This document shows, piece by piece, positions 60,940-64,000 of a DNA stretch of 64,000 nucleotides. The DNA lies in assembly GCF_000430825.1 (NCBI RefSeq), contig NZ_AUMT01000014.1, positions 46,982-110,981 of the forward strand. The letters run 5' to 3'. The DNA is from Chryseobacterium daeguense DSM 19388 (lineage in GTDB: Bacteria; Bacteroidota; Bacteroidia; Flavobacteriales; Weeksellaceae). The position numbers and the translations under genes are program-made. Numbering within the stretch: position 1 is the first letter of the stretch; every line of letters begins with the position of its first letter. Below the pieces are notes generated by a model. It was not told where the DNA came from. It was given only the letters and a program-made list of their open reading frames with translations, and made no database searches.

Positions 60940-62289
60940 ATGGCAAAATTAAAAACAGCATATTTCTGTCAAAACTGCGGAACCCAGTATTCTCAATGGA
61001 TGGGACAATGCAAAAACTGTGGGCAGTGGAATACTTTGGTGGAGGAAGTTGTGGAAAAAACCTCTTCAAAAACACCACCTTTTTCAAAATCGAAACAGCA
61101 TGTTATTAATATCGTTGAAGTAGAAACCAATGAAGAACCGAGGATTAAAACCCCTTCCGAAGAACTCAACCGTGTTTTGGGTGGCGGAATTGTCCTGGGC
61201 TCCGTAACATTGATCGGCGGGGAACCCGGAATCGGTAAATCTACTCTTCTTCTCCAACTTGCCCTGAAAATGAAGAAAAAAATCTTTTATGTTTCGGGTG
61301 AAGAAAGTGCTTCCCAAATCAAAATGAGGGCGGATAGGTTAACAGATATCCAAAATCCGAACTGTTTTCTTTTTACAGAAACCAATCTGGAAAAAATCCT
61401 TCATGAAGCCAAAAAATTAGAACCTGATTTCGTTATTATTGATTCCATTCAGACTTTGCAGTCTCAGCTGATTGAAAGTTCTCCGGGAACCGTTTCCCAG
61501 ATCAGAGAATGTTCCAACGAGATAATTAAATATGCAAAAGAAAACAATATTCCTGTTTTTTTAGTCGGTCACATCACAAAAGACGGACAGATTGCAGGCC
61601 CGAAAGTCCTGGAACATATGGTAGATGTTGTCCTCAATTTTGATGGTGACAGAAATCACCTTTTCAGACTGCTCAGAGCCAACAAAAACCGTTTCGGATC
61701 TACTTCCGAAATTGGAATTTATGAAATGGTTTCCCAAGGTTTAAAGGAAATAAAAAACCCTTCTGAAATTTTAATTACAAAAAAATTCGAAGAGCTTTCC
61801 GGAAACTCCGTTGCCGTGACTTTGGAAGGAAACCGCCCGATGCTGTTGGAAATCCAGGCATTGGTGAGTACGGCCGTTTATGGAACACCACAGAGAAGTT
61901 CCACCGGCTTTGATGCCAAAAGATTGAATATGCTTCTTGCTGTTTTAGAAAAGCGTGCTGGTTTTCAACTGGGCGCAAAAGATGTTTTTTTAAATATCAC
62001 AGGCGGAATAAAAACGGATGATCCGGCTCTGGATCTGGCGGTTGTAGCTTCCATTCTTTCATCTAATGAAGATATTGCGATTTCGGAACATTATTGTTTT
62101 GCCGGAGAAATTGGCTTAAGTGGAGAAATCCGCCCGATTGCACAGGCCGAACAGCGAATTACCGAAGCAGAAAAATTAGGCTACGAAAAAATTTTTATAT
62201 CTAATTTAAATAAACTTCCAAAGAAAAAATTCGGAATTAAAATTGAGGAAGTGAGTAAAATTGAAGATTTTCACGAAAGGCTTTTTTAG
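60940..62289 (+). CDS. radA: DNA repair protein RadA
   Basis: 449 residues. An N-terminal C4 zinc finger (FCQNCGTQYSQWMGQCKNCG) precedes a RecA-like ATPase with Walker A GGEPGIGKSTLL, the Walker B region PDFVIIDSIQTL and the RadA-specific KNRFG motif (RANKNRFGSTSEIG), then a C-terminal Lon-protease-like domain (GFQLGAKDVFLNITGG). It acts as a branch-migration helicase in recombination. Confidence 0.95.
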   Translation: MAKLKTAYFCQNCGTQYSQWMGQCKNCGQWNTLVEEVVEKTSSKTPPFSKSKQHVINIVEVETNEEPRIKTPSEELNRVLGGGIVLGSVTLIGGEPGIGKSTLLLQLALKMKKKIFYVSGEESASQIKMRADRLTDIQNPNCFLFTETNLEKILHEAKKLEPDFVIIDSIQTLQSQLIESSPGTVSQIRECSNEIIKYAKENNIPVFLVGHITKDGQIAGPKVLEHMVDVVLNFDGDRNHLFRLLRANKNRFGSTSEIGIYEMVSQGLKEIKNPSEILITKKFEELSGNSVAVTLEGNRPMLLEIQALVSTAVYGTPQRSSTGFDAKRLNMLLAVLEKRAGFQLGAKDVFLNITGGIKTDDPALDLAVVASILSSNEDIAISEHYCFAGEIGLSGEIRPIAQAEQRITEAEKLGYEKIFISNLNKLPKKKFGIKIEEVSKIEDFHERLF

Positions 62290-62392
62290 AGTTATGAATG
62301 ATAAATTTTGATTTTTGATTTTGCTCACGATAGTTATATTAATTATTTCAATCAACTTATAATTTATAGCTCATAATTCATAACTTTAATAC

Positions 62393-62986
62393 ATGAATTA
62401 CCTGGCTCATTCTTTCCTCACCTTTACCGAAGGCCAAATTGTTGGTCAGTTTCTGGAAGATTTTATCCGAAACAGGGACCGATTTTCATTTCCGAAAGAT
62501 ATTCAGGACGGGATTACAATGCATCGCGCCATTGACACTTTCACCGATTCGCATCCTGCTATTCATGAAGCGAAAAAGGTTTTTGCACCGTTGGTAAGAT
62601 TGTATTCCGGAGCATTTGTGGATGTTTCCATGGATTATTTTGTGGCAAATGATTTGAGCCTGCATTCGCTTCAGGGCTGGAAAGAGCATTCATTAAATGT
62701 CTATCGTGTTTTGAATAAATATCATGAATTTTTGCCTGAAAGCTTAAAAAGAATGCTCGTGAAAATGGAACATGACGATTGGCTTTACAATTACCGCAAT
62801 GACCAGGGAATACAATTCAGTATGAGAAATGTTTTACACAAAGCGAAATACCTTGATATTAATATTCCTGTTTTTGAGGCTTTTTTAAAAAATAAAGATA
62901 TACTCCAACAATGCTATGATGATTTTTTTCCGGACTTACTGAGTCATGCAAATGGAATCAACACACTCTTACAAATGGAAAAATAA
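62393..62986 (+). CDS. acyl-carrier-protein phosphodiesterase-like protein (DUF479)
   Basis: 197 residues. The N-terminal MNYLAHSFLTF, FLEDFIRNRDRF, MHRAIDTFTDSHP and GAFVDVSMDYFVANDL carry the His/Asp pattern of the AcpH/DUF479 (HD-like) family. E. coli AcpH removes the 4'-phosphopantetheine arm from ACP; whether this homologue does so is not shown. Confidence 0.85.
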   Translation: MNYLAHSFLTFTEGQIVGQFLEDFIRNRDRFSFPKDIQDGITMHRAIDTFTDSHPAIHEAKKVFAPLVRLYSGAFVDVSMDYFVANDLSLHSLQGWKEHSLNVYRVLNKYHEFLPESLKRMLVKMEHDDWLYNYRNDQGIQFSMRNVLHKAKYLDINIPVFEAFLKNKDILQQCYDDFFPDLLSHANGINTLLQMEK

Positions 62987-62987
62987 A

Positions 62988-63014
62988 CAGGCTGCTTCTA
63001 AAAGAGACAGCCTG
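62988..63014. terminator. hairpin between convergent genes
   Basis: CAGGCTG..CAGCCTG with a 13-nt loop. On the minus strand it is followed by TTTATTTTT, so it likely ends transcription of the exported-protein fragment. Confidence 0.6.
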
Positions 63015-63039
63015 ATTTACCTAAAATTAATAATATTTT

Positions 63040-63658
63040 TTATTGTGCCGAATCACAGAAAGAAATATGTAAAAGACCTCCAGCAGGGAACGGAGATCCG
63101 TTTGATACCCCATTGTAAGATACTGTTATAGATGTCACTGTATTTTGCACAGCAAATGTTCCTGGCTGTGTTATTGTGTTTCCGGTAACTGTTGGTACCT
63201 GGTTACATGACTGTGATGTTAATAATGTAGGATTGGATATGGTGGTCGCTCCATTTTTAGCAGTAACAGTCGCAACATTATTTGATCCTGAATACCAACC
63301 ATTTGCATTGATTTTCACATTAGATACAGGCTTGCTGAATGTAAATGTTATAGACCCTGGAGAATTATAAGTTCCTATTTTCCAAGAATTTGATGTTGAA
63401 TGTCCACCACAGGAATCCATTTGTGATCCTGCTGTTACATATCCTGTAGTAGTAACATTTACCGCAACTGACTGACCATTAATTAAATATGTATTTGGGA
63501 AGTTTGATCTTCCTAACCAAACTGTCTGACAAGGGTCAATTGCTGGATCCTGCGCATTATAATAAACATCTCTTGAACATGTGCTGCTCCCTAATGTAAA
63601 GGTATAATTAAATGTACCTGAATTAATTGGTGTTCCATTTCCTGTAACCATAACAGTC
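63040..63658 (-). pseudogene. C-terminal fragment of an exported protein cut by an IS element
   Basis: The last 200 or so residues of a larger gene whose upstream part is separated by the IS that begins near 63659. It is rich in Thr, Ser, Asn and Gly with cysteines (LGSSTCSRDVYYNAQDPAID, MDSCGGHSTSNSWKIGTYNS, SFCDSAQ) and has a beta-sandwich look. It has no start codon or signal peptide of its own, so it was probably a secreted or surface protein. The 5' part would lie beyond the IS outside this window. Confidence 0.75.
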
Positions 63659-64000
63659 TGAACTTGCAACTATTTTTGAGACAAAATTTATATACTCTTT
63701 ATGCTACATTTTTAGATTGATTAGACATTAAATTTTGATACTCTCTTATGGTTAAATTTCCTAAAGCTGAATGCCTTCTCTGGGTGTTGTAAAATGTTTC
63801 TATATATTCAAACACAGAGTTTTTGGCGTGGTCTCTAGTTTCATATTTATTTTGATAGACAAGTTCGGTTTTCAGAGTTTTGAAAAAACTCTCCGCTACA
63901 GCATTATCATAGCAATTTCCCTTTCCACTCATACTTCGGGTAATATTTTTCCCGACTATTGACGTAAATTCTGTGCACGCATACTGTATCCCTCTGTCTG
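63659..64000 (-). mobile_element. IS3-family insertion sequence (IS150-like), partial
   Basis: One end is at about 63659, where a terminal sequence TGAACTTGCAAC..GAGACA of 25 bp has the same length and TG..ACT..GACA skeleton as IS150 ends. The transposase gene lies inside on the minus strand, and the element runs off the window at 64000. The target duplication cannot be seen because the other end is missing. A boundary at 63677 (TGAGACAAAA) is the alternative. Confidence 0.8.
63699..64000 (-). CDS. IS3-family transposase OrfB, C-terminal part
   Basis: 100 residues are visible and the N-terminus is beyond the window. In frame from the edge they read DRGIQYACTEF.., then SMSGKGNCYDNAVAESFF. The Asp of DRGIQY and the Glu of AESFFKTLK are the second and third residues of the DDE integrase triad. 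YIETFYNTQRRHSALGNLTIREY is the usual ending. It looks intact within the window. Confidence 0.93.
   Translation of the reverse strand, partial: DRGIQYACTEFTSIVGKNITRSMSGKGNCYDNAVAESFFKTLKTELVYQNKYETRDHAKNSVFEYIETFYNTQRRHSALGNLTIREYQNLMSNQSKNVA

Overview
The window looks like chromosomal DNA of a Flavobacteriia member close to Chryseobacterium. It is AT-rich. Its best promoters fit the Bacteroidetes pattern TTG-N19/20-TAnnTTTG rather than the E. coli pattern, and start codons generally lack a Shine-Dalgarno sequence. The gene content agrees: SusC/SusD pairs, a fused CcoNO oxidase subunit, a class II HMG-CoA reductase and a two-component sensor with a periplasmic beta-propeller. The genus is inferred from protein flavour and was not tested by a search.

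Layout. 0-8.4 kb: a frameshifted four-helix-bundle gene, HMG-CoA reductase, a radical-SAM DNA-repair pair split by an orphan ORF, pfkA-gapA and two unknown genes. 8.7-17.3 kb: a LuxR-type regulator, an MpaB-like oxygenase, recA, an unknown gene, htpG, an orphan terpene synthase between two GC-rich palindromes, and an alkyltransferase-like DNA-repair protein. 17.3-22.7 kb: a 48-residue ORF, a GC-rich structured element, a bounded inverted repeat, a deoxyhypusine-synthase-like gene lacking the catalytic lysine, a GreA-like gene, arfB, menE, tRNA-Gln and a glycosyltransferase. 22.9-29.9 kb: two exported proteins, a NarL-type response regulator, a large sensor kinase and an XRE regulator. 30-41.8 kb: ccoNO-ccoP, then tamB-tamA-brkB. 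42-43.6 kb: a metzincin-type lipoprotein and the wreck of a paralogue. 43.6-60.9 kb: argS, two tandem susCD operons, rnhB, yidC, pyrG, a YceI protein and a small membrane protein. 61-64 kb: radA, a DUF479 gene, and an exported-protein gene cut by an IS3-family element that runs off the window end.

The strongest unexplained signal is regulatory. Three intergenic regions (23.86-23.94, 25.42-25.50 and 29.48-29.56 kb) each carry two copies of a 20-bp dyad, TTGTAC-N8-CTACAA, exactly 22 bp apart. In all three the pair lies exactly 30 bp upstream of a minus-strand TAnnTTTG element. They precede one exported protein directly; the other two precede short ORFs that lie in front of the second exported protein and of the sensor kinase. 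This suggests a self-contained local regulon run by the kinase/response-regulator pair or by the neighbouring XRE protein.

Most other genes are housekeeping. No CRISPR array, rRNA, prophage or recognisable defence island was seen.
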